Counted from the stretch's first letter, positions 8,861 through 18,048 are shown. The stretch: DNA of 64,000 bases from Flammeovirgaceae bacterium UBA6059 (GCA_002435755.1 DIYH01000024.1:310001-374000), one strand, 5' to 3'. The notes: generated from the sequence alone by a model not told the origin. Numbers and translations are program-made.

Positions 8861-9385
8861 ATGTCACTATATGAATCAATCGTTCTCTGGATTAACGCTT
8901 ATTTGGTTCAGTTACTCCTAACTCTGGGTGTATTTCTGTTTTTTTCGCTGATCAAGACAGTCAGCAAGAAGATGATCATTCAACATTCGAGAAAGAAGAA
9001 TGTCCATCTTCCCCGTGAACTTTATATCCGAAAACTAGTACGCCTTACTTTGACCATTTTGATGATTACTGTGATTGGTATCATCTGGGAGATCAGTTTG
9101 ACAGGGCTTTCCATCTACTTCACATCGATATTCACTGTCATCGGTGTTGGCCTTTTTGCGATTTGGTCCATACTATCTAATATGACCGCCTCGATCCTGA
9201 TTTTCTTCTTTTTCCCGTTCCGCATAGGCGCTAAAGTGAAGATAATTGATGGAGATAATAGTGTGACCGGAGTGATCAAGGATATAGGCCTGTTTACAAC
9301 GATCGTTGAGCTATCAGACCAGGCAAAGGTGAGTTATCCCAATAACCTACTCATACAGCGGCCTGTTGAAGTCATCAAGAGCTGA
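8861..9385 (+). CDS. Small MscS-family mechanosensitive channel protein
   Basis: A 174-residue integral membrane protein with hydrophobic helices at about 8-28 and 48-75, a pore-type helix near 90-118 (GVGLFAIWSILSNMTASILIFFF), then the MscS beta-domain (FRIGAKVKIIDGDNSVTGVIKDIGLFTTIVE, ending NNLLIQRP). It is short: the large C-terminal alpha/beta vestibule of E. coli MscS is absent, as in many minimal family members. Likely role: a stretch-gated inner-membrane channel for osmotic downshock. It sits 33 nt upstream of a CorA gene in the same direction, so the two may form a small ion-transport operon. Confidence 0.85.
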   Translation: MSLYESIVLWINAYLVQLLLTLGVFLFFSLIKTVSKKMIIQHSRKKNVHLPRELYIRKLVRLTLTILMITVIGIIWEISLTGLSIYFTSIFTVIGVGLFAIWSILSNMTASILIFFFFPFRIGAKVKIIDGDNSVTGVIKDIGLFTTIVELSDQAKVSYPNNLLIQRPVEVIKS

Positions 9386-9418
9386 TCGAAATTCAGCGAA
9401 TCTCGCTAACTTCCTGAC

Positions 9419-10483
9419 ATGGCGCGCTTTATTACCAATAATAGTGATCATGCTGGTCGGGCACCTGGTACGTTGATTTTCGTAGGTGATCGAAAGGTTG
9501 ATCAACCGGCCTTGGAGGCTCTAGAATTTGATGCCGATACTGCGCATGTCATCAAAGAAATAGGCGTTGATCAGATGATAAAAGTTCGCGATAGCAAGCA
9601 CATATCATGGTTAGACATCACTGGCCTTCATGACACTTCACTGATCAAGACGGCAGGTGAAGTATTTGGATTGCATTTACTTATCCAGGAAGATATACTC
9701 AATACAGGTCAACGGCCAAAGTGCGAAGAATATGACAACTGCATATTCCTTGTACTGAAGATGTTGAGGATGGATAAGTCGACGGGCCACATCAATGCTG
9801 AACAACTGAGTTTGGTAGTAGGGCAGAATTACCTCTTGTCCTTTCAGGAAGAGCACGAGGATGTATTTGACGCGGTGCGAGATCGATTGCTTAGACCTAC
9901 AACCAAAATACGTCAGAGAAAAAGTGATTACCTAGCCTATGCGCTGATGGATGCTGTGGTTGATAAATACATCTTGATAATCGAACAATTCGGTGATAAG
10001 ATCGAGCAACTTGAGCAAGAGTTAATCTCATCAGCAAAGCCCTCGCACTTAGAGAAAATCTATAATTATAAGCGTGAGATCAACTTTCTGCGTAAGACGG
10101 TACGACCAGTTAGAGAATTAGTAATGGAGTATAAGTCGGCCGAATCAGATCTCATAGAGGAGCGTACCTTAAGCTACATCAAGGACTTGGAGGATCACAT
10201 CATGCATGCCACGGAGGCAATAGAAACCTATCAGGTCATGCTCAATGATCAGTTGAACCTTTATCAATCTATGGTCAACAATCGACTGAACGACATCTTA
10301 AGAGTCCTTACCATTTTTTCGGTGGTCTTCATACCACTAACTTTTCTTGCTGGGATCTATGGGATGAATTTTGAGTACCTACCGGAATTGAAGTACCGAT
10401 ACGGCTACCCTATTTTTTGGATTGTGCTAGTAGGTATTACTGCGATCATGTTGAGCTACTTCAAGCGTAAGCGCTGGCTGTAG
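9419..10483 (+). CDS. corA: CorA-family Mg2+/Co2+ transporter
   Basis: A 354-residue CorA: a large cytoplasmic alpha/beta funnel (about 1-285) followed by two C-terminal membrane helices. The signature GMN (about residues 315-317, in LAGIYGMNFEYLPEL) lies after the first membrane helix, and the second helix is followed by a basic tail (KRKRWL). It forms pentameric inner-membrane channels for Mg2+ (sometimes Co2+ or Ni2+). The loop after GMN reads FEYLPELKYRYGYP, the usual bacterial form. It follows the MscS-like gene by 33 nt. Confidence 0.95.
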   Translation: MARFITNNSDHAGRAPGTLIFVGDRKVDQPALEALEFDADTAHVIKEIGVDQMIKVRDSKHISWLDITGLHDTSLIKTAGEVFGLHLLIQEDILNTGQRPKCEEYDNCIFLVLKMLRMDKSTGHINAEQLSLVVGQNYLLSFQEEHEDVFDAVRDRLLRPTTKIRQRKSDYLAYALMDAVVDKYILIIEQFGDKIEQLEQELISSAKPSHLEKIYNYKREINFLRKTVRPVRELVMEYKSAESDLIEERTLSYIKDLEDHIMHATEAIETYQVMLNDQLNLYQSMVNNRLNDILRVLTIFSVVFIPLTFLAGIYGMNFEYLPELKYRYGYPIFWIVLVGITAIMLSYFKRKRWL

Positions 10484-10657
10484 TTGAAAACCTCTTTTGA
10501 CATGGGCTACTCTAGAAGCTACTATGAGATTTACTTCTTATAGGAAGCAAATAGAACCGTAAAGGCTGTTCTTCCAAAGCTATCGCCTTTCCTTTTATAC
10601 TCATCCTACTGGATAACTCTCGGTAATAACTTCTTTTGAAACAATCAAACTTCCTAC

Positions 10658-10671
10658 GTAACCTAGGTTAC
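10658..10671. promoter_or_regulatory. Perfect 14-bp palindrome, candidate operator of the efflux operon
   Basis: GTAACCTAGGTTAC is a perfect palindrome with 5-4-5 geometry (GTAAC-N4-GTTAC), the half-site spacing used by FNR-type proteins. It ends 22 nt before a -7 box (10694) and so sits where a -33 element would be, the usual place for an activator. A Crp/Fnr gene lies at the end of this gene cluster. That this protein binds here is inference. Confidence 0.5.
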
Positions 10672-10693
10672 CAAACCACTTGATGTCCCCCTC

Positions 10694-10701
10694 TAGCTTT
10701 G
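10694..10701 (+). promoter_or_regulatory. Bacteroidota -7 promoter box before the efflux operon
   Basis: TAGCTTTG matches the TAnnTTTG -7 consensus of the Bacteroidota housekeeping sigma factor and lies 22 nt before the tolC-like ATG at 10724. No good TTTG -33 element stands at the proper distance; the palindrome at 10658-10671 occupies that place, consistent with an activated promoter. Confidence 0.5.
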
Positions 10702-10723
10702 AATAAAATTTAGGACTAGAGAA

Positions 10724-12034
10724 ATGAAAAAATGGCTACTCATAGTACTACTCGCAGGGATAACGGGAGTACCTATCCTAGGTCAGGATACCATAGCAGT
10801 CTACAGGGATGAACTGATAGAAAAGGTCACACAAGCCAATCTATCTGTTCGTCTGGCGCAGAAAGAAGCAGAAATAGCAGTGGCAGACTATCGCCAGTCA
10901 CATTCCCTGTTTCTACCTTCCGTGCAGGCATCTCACACGCTGATCTATACCAACAATCCATTGATGGCTTTCGGAACCAGGCTGAACCAGGAGATACTCA
11001 CCCAAGAGGACTTTAACCCTGACCTGCTCAACAATCCGGATCCGATTGATAACTATGCTACAGAGATTATGGTGATGCAACCGCTCTTCAACCTGGATGG
11101 TATCCACGAGCGAGAAGCAGCTAAAATCAAGTCGGAAGCTACTTTGCTTCAGCGCCAACGTACGCAGGAATACGCGGAGTTCGAAGCAATGAAAGCATAT
11201 ATGCAACTCCAGCTTGGCTATGAGGCGATTGACGTGCTGAAAAGAGCGAAGCAAGCCGCTGCTAGAGGAGTGAAATTGGTCCAGGACTATTATGATCAGG
11301 GAATGGTTCGACAGTCGGACGTACTCTTGGCCCGAGTGAGAATGAGTGAAGTAGAAAACCAGCTTACAGAGGCGGAAGCCAATGTGCGCGACGGGTCTGA
11401 TTACTTGGCTTTGTTGATTGGTGAAGAAGGGCCAGAACAGATTTACTTACCTGTTGATAGATTGGTGGATACGCCTACAGTGATGCCGATTGCCGATTCT
11501 CTTTCGGCATCACGCAAGGACTTTCTGGCGATGGAGATGTCCGTTCGCGGATACGCACAAATGGCGCAAGCAAGAAAGTCGAGCTTTCTGCCAAGGGTCA
11601 ATGCATTTGGCAGTTTCCAGTTTTACGATGATCAGCTTTTCGGATTTGACGCTTCGGGCTACTTGTTAGGTGTGAGTATGTCATGGAAGTTGTTCGATGG
11701 ATACAAGTCCATTGGGAGAATGCAGAAGGCCCAAGCAGAACACGAGAAGGCTCAAATAGCCAATGAGCAGTACGTGAAGCAAAACCGGCTAGAGTGGGAC
11801 AAATCCAGGAGACAACTCACCGTGGCTGAAAAGCAGGTAGCGCTTAGCAAATTAGCGATGGAGCAATCTGAAGAAGCCTACCGTATCACTAAAGACCGTT
11901 TTCAGGAAGGGCTCGAGAAAACAACTGACTACCTGCTGGCTGAGACCCAGTACTACAGCAAAACACTAGAATACCGTCAGGCCATTTTCAAATACAACCT
12001 GACTACCGAATACCTCAAATTTTTAACACGATGA
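10724..12034 (+). CDS. TolC-family outer-membrane efflux protein
   Basis: A 436-residue exported protein with a signal peptide (about 1-20, ILGQD) and two long alpha-helical OEP repeats rich in Ala, Gln, Glu and Lys (about 30-210 and 250-430), the TolC pattern. It forms the trimeric outer-membrane duct for the RND pump encoded two genes downstream. Its stop overlaps the start of the adaptor gene by 4 nt, so the three pump genes are translated from one message. The promoter and a palindrome upstream are listed separately. Confidence 0.92.
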   Translation: MKKWLLIVLLAGITGVPILGQDTIAVYRDELIEKVTQANLSVRLAQKEAEIAVADYRQSHSLFLPSVQASHTLIYTNNPLMAFGTRLNQEILTQEDFNPDLLNNPDPIDNYATEIMVMQPLFNLDGIHEREAAKIKSEATLLQRQRTQEYAEFEAMKAYMQLQLGYEAIDVLKRAKQAAARGVKLVQDYYDQGMVRQSDVLLARVRMSEVENQLTEAEANVRDGSDYLALLIGEEGPEQIYLPVDRLVDTPTVMPIADSLSASRKDFLAMEMSVRGYAQMAQARKSSFLPRVNAFGSFQFYDDQLFGFDASGYLLGVSMSWKLFDGYKSIGRMQKAQAEHEKAQIANEQYVKQNRLEWDKSRRQLTVAEKQVALSKLAMEQSEEAYRITKDRFQEGLEKTTDYLLAETQYYSKTLEYRQAIFKYNLTTEYLKFLTR

Positions 12035-13128
12035 AGATGAATATCAGGAATATACTATTAGGAATGATCATGATCGGGTCTATAGCCTGTGCAGATCAGG
12101 AAAAGAGTGCCGTGGTGGATGATCAGCCGCCAATCGCCGTGACCACCGCCACTGCCAGGGTGCTATCATTGAATGGTACTGTCAGGGCGAGTGGCATGAT
12201 CGGGGCATTACAAAGTGCCAATCTAAGCACCAGGATGATGGGCCAAGTGGAGTCCATCAATGTCAAGATAGGGCAGGAGGTGAATAAAGGAGACCTACTG
12301 CTAAAGATCAACAATACCGATCTCTATGCAAAGCAGGCCCAGGTCAATGCAGGTATCCGTCAGGCGGAGAGCGCCTTTGCTAATGCTGAGAAGGACTATC
12401 AGCGCTTCAAATCACTATTTGAAAAGGGAAGTGCTTCTCAGAAGGAATTGGATGACATGACTACCAGATATGAGATGGCCCAGTCAGGCTTGGAAGCTGC
12501 CAAAGAGATGAAAACGGAGGTAACTGCCCAATTCAAGTATAGCGATCTGAGGGCACCTTTTGATGGGGTCGTGATCAACACTTTTCTCAAGCTGGGTGAT
12601 ATGGCCAATCCCGGCATGCCACTGATCACCGTCGAAGGAGCCAATCAATTCGAAGCTACAGCAATGGTTTCAGAAACGGATATAGCGAGACTTCAGGAGG
12701 GTGCTGAAGCGCTCGTCAGTATCAAGTCTTTGGGCAAGCAAGTGGAAGGCATCCTTAAAGAGGTCAGCTTGTCTTCAAAGAATACCGGTGGTCAATATCA
12801 GGTGAAAATCCAGCTGTCAGAAAGCGCTCCAGAGCTGCGCTCGGGTATGTTTATCAATGCTGAGATCATGACAGAAGAGGCCGAAAACTCTAAGTCAGTA
12901 GTGATCGATGCGTCAGCATTGATCCGTAGGGGTCAGTTACAAGGTCTCTATACGATCAATGAAAATGACATGGCGATGCTTCGCTGGTTGAGAATTGGTG
13001 AAAGCAAAAACGGCCAGGTTGAAGTACTGAGTGGCCTCCAGGCAGGTGAACAATACGTCACTTCTGCCCAGGGTAAGCTCTACAATGGAGCGAAAGTGTC
13101 GCACCAGCTATCGCAACTCTCAAAATAG
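12031..13128 (+). CDS. RND efflux periplasmic adaptor (HlyD/MFP family) lipoprotein
   Basis: A 365-residue membrane-fusion protein. The signal peptide ends in a lipobox-like SIAC (Cys near residue 20), so it is probably lipid-anchored. The order is the usual one: a lipoyl/barrel-sandwich half (QVESINVKIGQEVNKGDLLLKI), an alpha hairpin (about 105-165), the second lipoyl half (LRAPFDGVVINTFLKLGDM), a beta-barrel domain and a membrane-proximal C-terminal domain (VEVLSGLQAGEQYVT). It links the inner-membrane pump to the TolC-like duct. The start ATG overlaps the upstream stop by 4 nt and the pump gene follows after 7 nt. Confidence 0.92.
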   Translation: MKMNIRNILLGMIMIGSIACADQEKSAVVDDQPPIAVTTATARVLSLNGTVRASGMIGALQSANLSTRMMGQVESINVKIGQEVNKGDLLLKINNTDLYAKQAQVNAGIRQAESAFANAEKDYQRFKSLFEKGSASQKELDDMTTRYEMAQSGLEAAKEMKTEVTAQFKYSDLRAPFDGVVINTFLKLGDMANPGMPLITVEGANQFEATAMVSETDIARLQEGAEALVSIKSLGKQVEGILKEVSLSSKNTGGQYQVKIQLSESAPELRSGMFINAEIMTEEAENSKSVVIDASALIRRGQLQGLYTINENDMAMLRWLRIGESKNGQVEVLSGLQAGEQYVTSAQGKLYNGAKVSHQLSQLSK

Positions 13129-13135
13129 CAAGGTC

Positions 13136-16100
13136 ATGCAAGACGGAATATCAGGAAAAATTGCCGACTTTTTCATCAACTCGAAGTTGACCATCCTACT
13201 GATGGTAGCGTTGATGATCATCGGTGTATATAGCTCCTTTCTGATCCCCAGGGAAGAAGAGCCCCAGATCAACGTGCCCATGGCGGACATATTGATTGGC
13301 TACCCCGGTGCTACACCCACTGAGGTAGAAAGCCGTGTGGTGGAACCATTAGAGAAGATCATCGCCAACATCAAGGGGATTGAGCACATCTACAGTATGC
13401 CAGGTAATGGTAGGGCCTTAATGGTGATTCAATTCTTCGTAGGCGAGGATATCGAGCGCTCCTATGTGAAGCTCTATGACGAACTCATGAAACATCGGGA
13501 CATCCTACCGGAAGGTGCCTTTGAACCAGTAGTTAAAACACGATCTATAGATGATGTCCCTATGCTGGGGTTGACCTTGTGGAGTGAGAACTATGATGAC
13601 TTTCAGTTGCGACAGATTGCCGAAGAGCTGACAACAGAGATTGAGAAAGTGAAAGATGTGGCCATCACCAATGAGATTGGCGGTCGCACACGCCAGGTAC
13701 GCATCATCCTCGACAAGGATAAGATGGCTGAAAACGAGGTGGACCCGATCACCATCATGCAGATGATCAAGGCCAATAATGCCAGTTCGCAATCAGGAGC
13801 CATCCATAAGAATGACGAAGAGCTCTTGATTACCACGGGCAAGTTTCTGCAGTCCACGGAAGATATCGCTCAGATTGTAGTGGGTGTAAACCAGCGTACA
13901 CCAGTTTATCTTGAGCAAGTTGCTGAGATTGTAGATGGCCCTTCTGTAGCCAAGAACTATGTCACATTCGGGTACGGAAAGGCTAACAATAGCTATGGTG
14001 ACTACAAGGACAATTACAATGCTGTGACCATCGCTATCGCCAAAGTGCAGGGTGCTGATGCGATGAAGGTTTCTGATAAGATACTGGAGCGTGTGGACCA
14101 GTTGAGAGCTGACCTCATCCCTCATGACGTACATGTCGAGGTGACCCGCAACTATGGTGAGACCGCTTCTCACAAGGTAGGGGAACTACTGCTACATCTG
14201 GCTGTAGCCATAGTCGCAGTGACGGTGCTTGTGATGCTGGCCATGGGTTGGAGGGGAGGACTGGTCGTCTTCTTCTCAGTACCCTTGACGTTTGCACTGA
14301 CACTCTTTAGCTATTACCTGCTGGGTTATACACTTAACAGAATCACGTTATTTGCGCTTGTATTTGTTGTTGGTATCGTGGTAGATGATAGTATTATCAT
14401 AGCTGAGAATATGCATCGTCATTTTAAATCACGACGGTTGCCCTTCAAGCAAGCGGCTATTTTCGCTATCAATGAAGTCGGCAACCCGACGATACTGGCC
14501 ACCTTCACTGTAATAGCAGCAATACTACCCATGGCCTTTGTTTCTGGACTTATGGGTCCTTACATGAGCCCAATGCCGATTGGTGCTTCTATAGCGATGA
14601 TGCTCTCGTTGTTTGTAGCATTGACCGTGACACCTTATTTGGGATACCACTTCTTAAGAGAGAAAGAAAAGCATGGAAGTACTGAAAAGGAGGAGCATAG
14701 CCATGAAAGCACCTTCATCTACAAGATTTATGATCTGATCGAAAAGCCATTGTTAAACAGCACAGTGAAACGATGGGTGATGCTGGGTATGACAGTAGTG
14801 CTGCTGATTGGCTCTATGGCGATGTTCTTTACCAAGTCTGTGGCAGTGAAAATGTTGCCTTTTGATAATAAAAATGAGTTTCAAGTGGTCATAGATATGC
14901 CTGAAGGTACTACGCTTGAGCGCACAGCAGTCGTTACGCAAGAGATAGCGCAGTACCTGTCCACTGTGCCGGAGGTGGTAGATTATCAGAACTATATTGG
15001 GGCTTCTGCGCCTATTACTTTCAATGGCTTGGTTAGACATTATGACATGAGAGGCGGTAGCAATATGGCTGATATTCAGGTCAACCTATTGCCAAAAGAG
15101 GATCGGTCGCAGGCCAGCCATGATATTGCCAAGCGTGTAAGACCAGAAGTGCAGCGCATCGCTGCTAAGTACGACGCTAATGTTAAGATCGTAGAGGTCC
15201 CACCAGGACCTCCTGTGATCTCGACACTTGTTGCAGAGGTCTATGGCCCTGACTATCGAGAGCAAATTGCGCTAGCGCAACAGGTGCAGGAGCTGCTTTC
15301 CGAAACCCCAGATGTGGTGGACATTGACTGGACGGTAGAGAATGGTCAGACGGAGTACAAGCTGGATGTGGACCATGAGCGTGCAATGCTCATGGGTATA
15401 GCTCCCATGCAGGTTGTTGGTAACCTTACTTATCTGCTTGGCGAGCATCCTATAGCCAACTTTTTTGATCAGCATGCGAATGATCCTGTCAATATGGTCA
15501 TGGGACTGAATGACACAGACAAAAGCAGTGTCTATGAACTGAATAATGTGAAGATCAAAGGCATGCAGGGCAATATGGTTCCGATAGGTGATGTAGTAGA
15601 GGTCAAAAGAGACACACTACAGCCTACAATCTATCGCAAAGACCAAAAGCGTGTGGTATACGTTATGGCTGATATGGCAGGGGAGCTGGAAAGCCCGGCG
15701 TATGCTATTCTCGGAATGACTGAGAAGATAGAAGGATTGGAGGTAGCGACAGGTTACGGTATTACCGAGTCATATATGAACCTACCGGAAGATGAGAGTG
15801 ACTTCACAGTGAAGTGGGACGGAGAATGGCAGATTACATTGGAAGTATTCCGTGATCTGGGAGCTGCTTTTCTCGTGGTGATCATTATCATTTACATGCT
15901 GATCGTGGGCTGGTTCCAGAACTTTAAGACACCTATTGTAATGATGATCGCTATACCATTGTCCCTTGTGGGCATTGTATTGGGCCATTGGTTACTTGGG
16001 GCATTCTTTACCGCAACTTCTTTCATCGGCATGATCGCTTTAGCCGGTGTGATGGTACGCAACTCGGTACTGCTCATAGACTTTATTGAGATACGTCTCA

Positions 16101-16348
16101 ATGAAGGCATACCTTTAAAACAGGCCATCATTGATGCCGGAGCGGTCCGCACGACACCTATCCTGTTGACGACAGGGGCTGTTGTGATTGGCGCATCCAT
16201 CATTCTCTTTGATCCGATCTTCCAGGGGTTGGCGATCTCACTGGTGGCCGGTGCGATCGTTTCGACGCTACTCACTCTGATCGTAGTGCCCTTGATCTAC
16301 TACATGATAGAAAAGGACAAGTGGGAATCCAAAACACAAAATGCTTAG
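13136..16348 (+). CDS. RND-family efflux pump permease
   Basis: A 1070-residue inner-membrane transporter of the AcrB/HAE type: membrane helix near 17-35, two large periplasmic loops, and helices 2-6 and 8-12. The proton-relay Asp pair in helix 4 is present (VGIVVDDSIIIAEN, about Asp417-Asp418). It couples proton influx to export of a substrate from the periplasm. The substrate is not readable: the DD pair points to the proton-driven drug/amphiphile group rather than a defined metal. I start at the ATG at 13136, seven nt after the adaptor stop; a longer frame from 13031 would overlap the adaptor gene and add non-family sequence. Downstream genes follow at spacings of 3 and -4 nt, forming one operon. 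Confidence 0.93.
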   Translation: MQDGISGKIADFFINSKLTILLMVALMIIGVYSSFLIPREEEPQINVPMADILIGYPGATPTEVESRVVEPLEKIIANIKGIEHIYSMPGNGRALMVIQFFVGEDIERSYVKLYDELMKHRDILPEGAFEPVVKTRSIDDVPMLGLTLWSENYDDFQLRQIAEELTTEIEKVKDVAITNEIGGRTRQVRIILDKDKMAENEVDPITIMQMIKANNASSQSGAIHKNDEELLITTGKFLQSTEDIAQIVVGVNQRTPVYLEQVAEIVDGPSVAKNYVTFGYGKANNSYGDYKDNYNAVTIAIAKVQGADAMKVSDKILERVDQLRADLIPHDVHVEVTRNYGETASHKVGELLLHLAVAIVAVTVLVMLAMGWRGGLVVFFSVPLTFALTLFSYYLLGYTLNRITLFALVFVVGIVVDDSIIIAENMHRHFKSRRLPFKQAAIFAINEVGNPTILATFTVIAAILPMAFVSGLMGPYMSPMPIGASIAMMLSLFVALTVTPYLGYHFLREKEKHGSTEKEEHSHESTFIYKIYDLIEKPLLNSTVKRWVMLGMTVVLLIGSMAMFFTKSVAVKMLPFDNKNEFQVVIDMPEGTTLERTAVVTQEIAQYLSTVPEVVDYQNYIGASAPITFNGLVRHYDMRGGSNMADIQVNLLPKEDRSQASHDIAKRVRPEVQRIAAKYDANVKIVEVPPGPPVISTLVAEVYGPDYREQIALAQQVQELLSETPDVVDIDWTVENGQTEYKLDVDHERAMLMGIAPMQVVGNLTYLLGEHPIANFFDQHANDPVNMVMGLNDTDKSSVYELNNVKIKGMQGNMVPIGDVVEVKRDTLQPTIYRKDQKRVVYVMADMAGELESPAYAILGMTEKIEGLEVATGYGITESYMNLPEDESDFTVKWDGEWQITLEVFRDLGAAFLVVIIIIYMLIVGWFQNFKTPIVMMIAIPLSLVGIVLGHWLLGAFFTATSFIGMIALAGVMVRNSVLLIDFIEIRLNEGIPLKQAIIDAGAVRTTPILLTTGAVVIGASIILFDPIFQGLAISLVAGAIVSTLLTLIVVPLIYYMIEKDKWESKTQNA

Positions 16349-16351
16349 ACC

Positions 16352-16669
16352 ATGAAATTTGTGATAATAACAGCGGTCAGTTCATTCTTCGAGGACATCA
16401 AAAGTGTATTGAAGAAATCTGAGGTGGACACTTTTTCCTATACCCCCGTGATAGGCTATAAATCGGTAGCCAACACGCCCCTGGATGAGAATTGGTTTAC
16501 CTCCACTCAGGGGGAAGACCAATCCGTACTATTCTATGCGTTTGTGGCAGAACCAATGGTCAACACAATCATGAATAGAATTGACGACATGAATGAGCGC
16601 GAGGAATCAAGGTCGCATATTCATGTGGCAGTATTAAATATTGAAGAAACAAATAAAAAAGAAAAATGA
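16352..16669 (+). CDS. PII-like small protein of the efflux operon
   Basis: A 105-residue soluble protein with a beta-alpha-beta-beta-alpha-beta pattern like PII/DUF3240-type ferredoxin folds: KFVIITAVSSFFEDIKSVLKK, then DTFSYTPVIGYKSV, SVLFYAFVAEPMVNTIMNRI and HIHVAVLNIEE. PII-like proteins form trimers that sense small molecules or metals and regulate a nearby transporter. Here it starts 3 nt after the RND pump stop and overlaps the DUF2892 gene by 4 nt, so it is made with the pump. I infer a regulatory or sensing role; no ligand residues can be named. The fold assignment is by pattern only. Confidence 0.55.
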   Translation: MKFVIITAVSSFFEDIKSVLKKSEVDTFSYTPVIGYKSVANTPLDENWFTSTQGEDQSVLFYAFVAEPMVNTIMNRIDDMNEREESRSHIHVAVLNIEETNKKEK

Positions 16670-16878
16670 GACGTATTTGGATCAATCGGATTGCCGGAGC
16701 ACTGATTCTGATCAGTTTACTGCTAAGTATATATGTACATCAAAACTGGCTTTGGTTTACAGCCTTCATTGGAGCCAATTTGTTGCAATATTCTTTTACA
16801 AAATGGTGCCTGATGAATGACATCCTAAAGAGCTTAGGAGTTAAAGATGAACCCACGCTTGACAAGCACCTACTTTGA
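16666..16878 (+). CDS. DUF2892-type small membrane protein
   Basis: A 70-residue protein with two membrane helices (about 7-24 and 28-45), an N-terminal WINRIAGALILISLLLS and a later LLQYSFTKWCLMNDILKSLGVKD. This is the pattern of DUF2892, also found as the membrane part of the rhodanese YgaP. It overlaps the PII-like gene by 4 nt. DUF2892 genes are often near rhodanese, sulfur or metal-export genes; here no rhodanese is present. The C-terminal cysteine is conserved in related proteins to my knowledge, but its role is unknown. Confidence 0.7.
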   Translation: MRRIWINRIAGALILISLLLSIYVHQNWLWFTAFIGANLLQYSFTKWCLMNDILKSLGVKDEPTLDKHLL

Positions 16879-16955
16879 GTCACATAAGCCGGGTTCAACA
16901 ATTTTACTGAGATTGAACTTACCGGTCTTTATCGTAGTTGGCTATTTTGCACGCT

Positions 16956-17585
16956 ATGAAAGACCGGTTGACATTCTTGCTTGAGAAGCATGGTTTTGAA
17001 GACAGACTTCTTGATGAAATGACCATGACTGGTAGATTGAAAAAGTACCAGACTGGTGATCATGTCATTCATGCACAGCAATCTGACAAGGAGATGCCTG
17101 TGGTACTTAATGGCCTGCTCAAAGTGATGAGTATCGACAGGGACGGCAGTGAGCTTTTCCTATACTATTTGCAACCTGGTGAGATGTGCCCAATGTCGCT
17201 TGCCTGCTGCCTTCGGGGAGAAGGTGCTGCCTTCAATGTAACAGCCGAAGAACCTTCCGAAGTGTGGCTGGTACCTACTAAAAGTCTTGACGGCTGGATG
17301 GCCAGATATCCAAGCTTTCGACGTTATGTGATGTCTTCTTATCAACTCCGTTTCCAGGAGCTGATGACGACCATAGATAGCCTGGTTTTTCATGATCTTA
17401 GAGAGCGCTTGATGAAGTATTTACTTGACACCAAGCAAGCTACAGGCTCATATGTGATCAATAAGACCCACCAGGAGATAGCAGCAGAGCTGAATAGCTC
17501 AAGGGTTGTCATCTCACGATTGCTCAAGCAACTCGAAACTGAGCAGGTTGTTGAGCAGCATCGAAACCGGATTGAGATCCTGTAA
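16956..17585 (+). CDS. Crp/Fnr-family transcription regulator with a cysteine cluster
   Basis: A 209-residue regulator: cyclic-nucleotide-binding-type beta-roll (about 15-120), dimer helix (about 120-150) and a winged helix-turn-helix (about 155-205, THQEIAAELNSSRVVISRLLKQLE). In the beta-roll it carries GEMCPMSLACC (Cys78, Cys84, Cys85), like the ETCxxTLxCC motif of a Bacteroidota Crp/Fnr subgroup often linked to redox or sulfur genes, so a thiol- or metal-based signal is more likely than cAMP. I start it at the ATG at 16956. It lies 77 nt after the DUF2892 stop and is a good candidate to regulate the efflux operon through the palindrome at 10658. Confidence 0.88.
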   Translation: MKDRLTFLLEKHGFEDRLLDEMTMTGRLKKYQTGDHVIHAQQSDKEMPVVLNGLLKVMSIDRDGSELFLYYLQPGEMCPMSLACCLRGEGAAFNVTAEEPSEVWLVPTKSLDGWMARYPSFRRYVMSSYQLRFQELMTTIDSLVFHDLRERLMKYLLDTKQATGSYVINKTHQEIAAELNSSRVVISRLLKQLETEQVVEQHRNRIEIL

Positions 17586-17694
17586 GTACGGGACTCAAAA
17601 CCAAAAATCTTTGACTTACTACAGCTTATCGAATTGTTTCGAAGTAGATGGGTTGTTCGAGATATATTGAATTTATCATCAAACACTATGTATT

Positions 17695-18048
17695 ATGAAT
17701 GTTGGTAGATTAAATAGATTGATAGGTAAAGTCCAGCTTATCGGTAACCACCTCGACAAAGGTCAAAACGACCCATTGCTTTCAGAAAGCCTTGACGATA
17801 TGATATTGGAGATTAAAAACCATTATGGAAGTTTTCTACTTGAAAGACTATTCGATATCTACGATGACTACTTTCCTGACAGTGAAATGGAATCCATCGA
17901 ATCCTATATCAGTAAGGAAGGAGTGGAAGTAGAAGGAGATGAATTTGAAGAAACAGAGTCAATCATTTCTATCCATCCATTTCCGTTACGCATAGAGGTT
18001 CATGGAGTGAACAATAGCTTTAAAGAAGTGCTTTGGCAAGCCGCTTAA
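17695..18048 (+). CDS. Hypothetical acidic protein
   Basis: A 117-residue soluble protein that I do not recognise. It has no signal peptide or membrane segment and is very acidic in its middle (DIYDDYFPDSEMESIESYISKEGVEVEGDEFEETESI). The predicted order is helical for the first 60 residues and extended near the end (SIHPFPLRIEVHG). The start ATG at 17695 follows an A/T-rich promoter-like stretch. It is separate from the Crp/Fnr gene by 109 nt. No function is proposed. Confidence 0.6.
   Translation: MNVGRLNRLIGKVQLIGNHLDKGQNDPLLSESLDDMILEIKNHYGSFLLERLFDIYDDYFPDSEMESIESYISKEGVEVEGDEFEETESIISIHPFPLRIEVHGVNNSFKEVLWQAA

Noticed and set aside
13031..13135. N-terminal extension of the RND pump frame
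   Set aside because: It lies over the end of the adaptor gene in another frame and adds residues not found in RND pumps; the ATG at 13136 gives the normal N-terminus.
13793..16275. Several long minus-strand frames inside the RND pump gene
   Set aside because: They run antisense to a strongly conserved pump gene and have no family features; they reflect codon bias.
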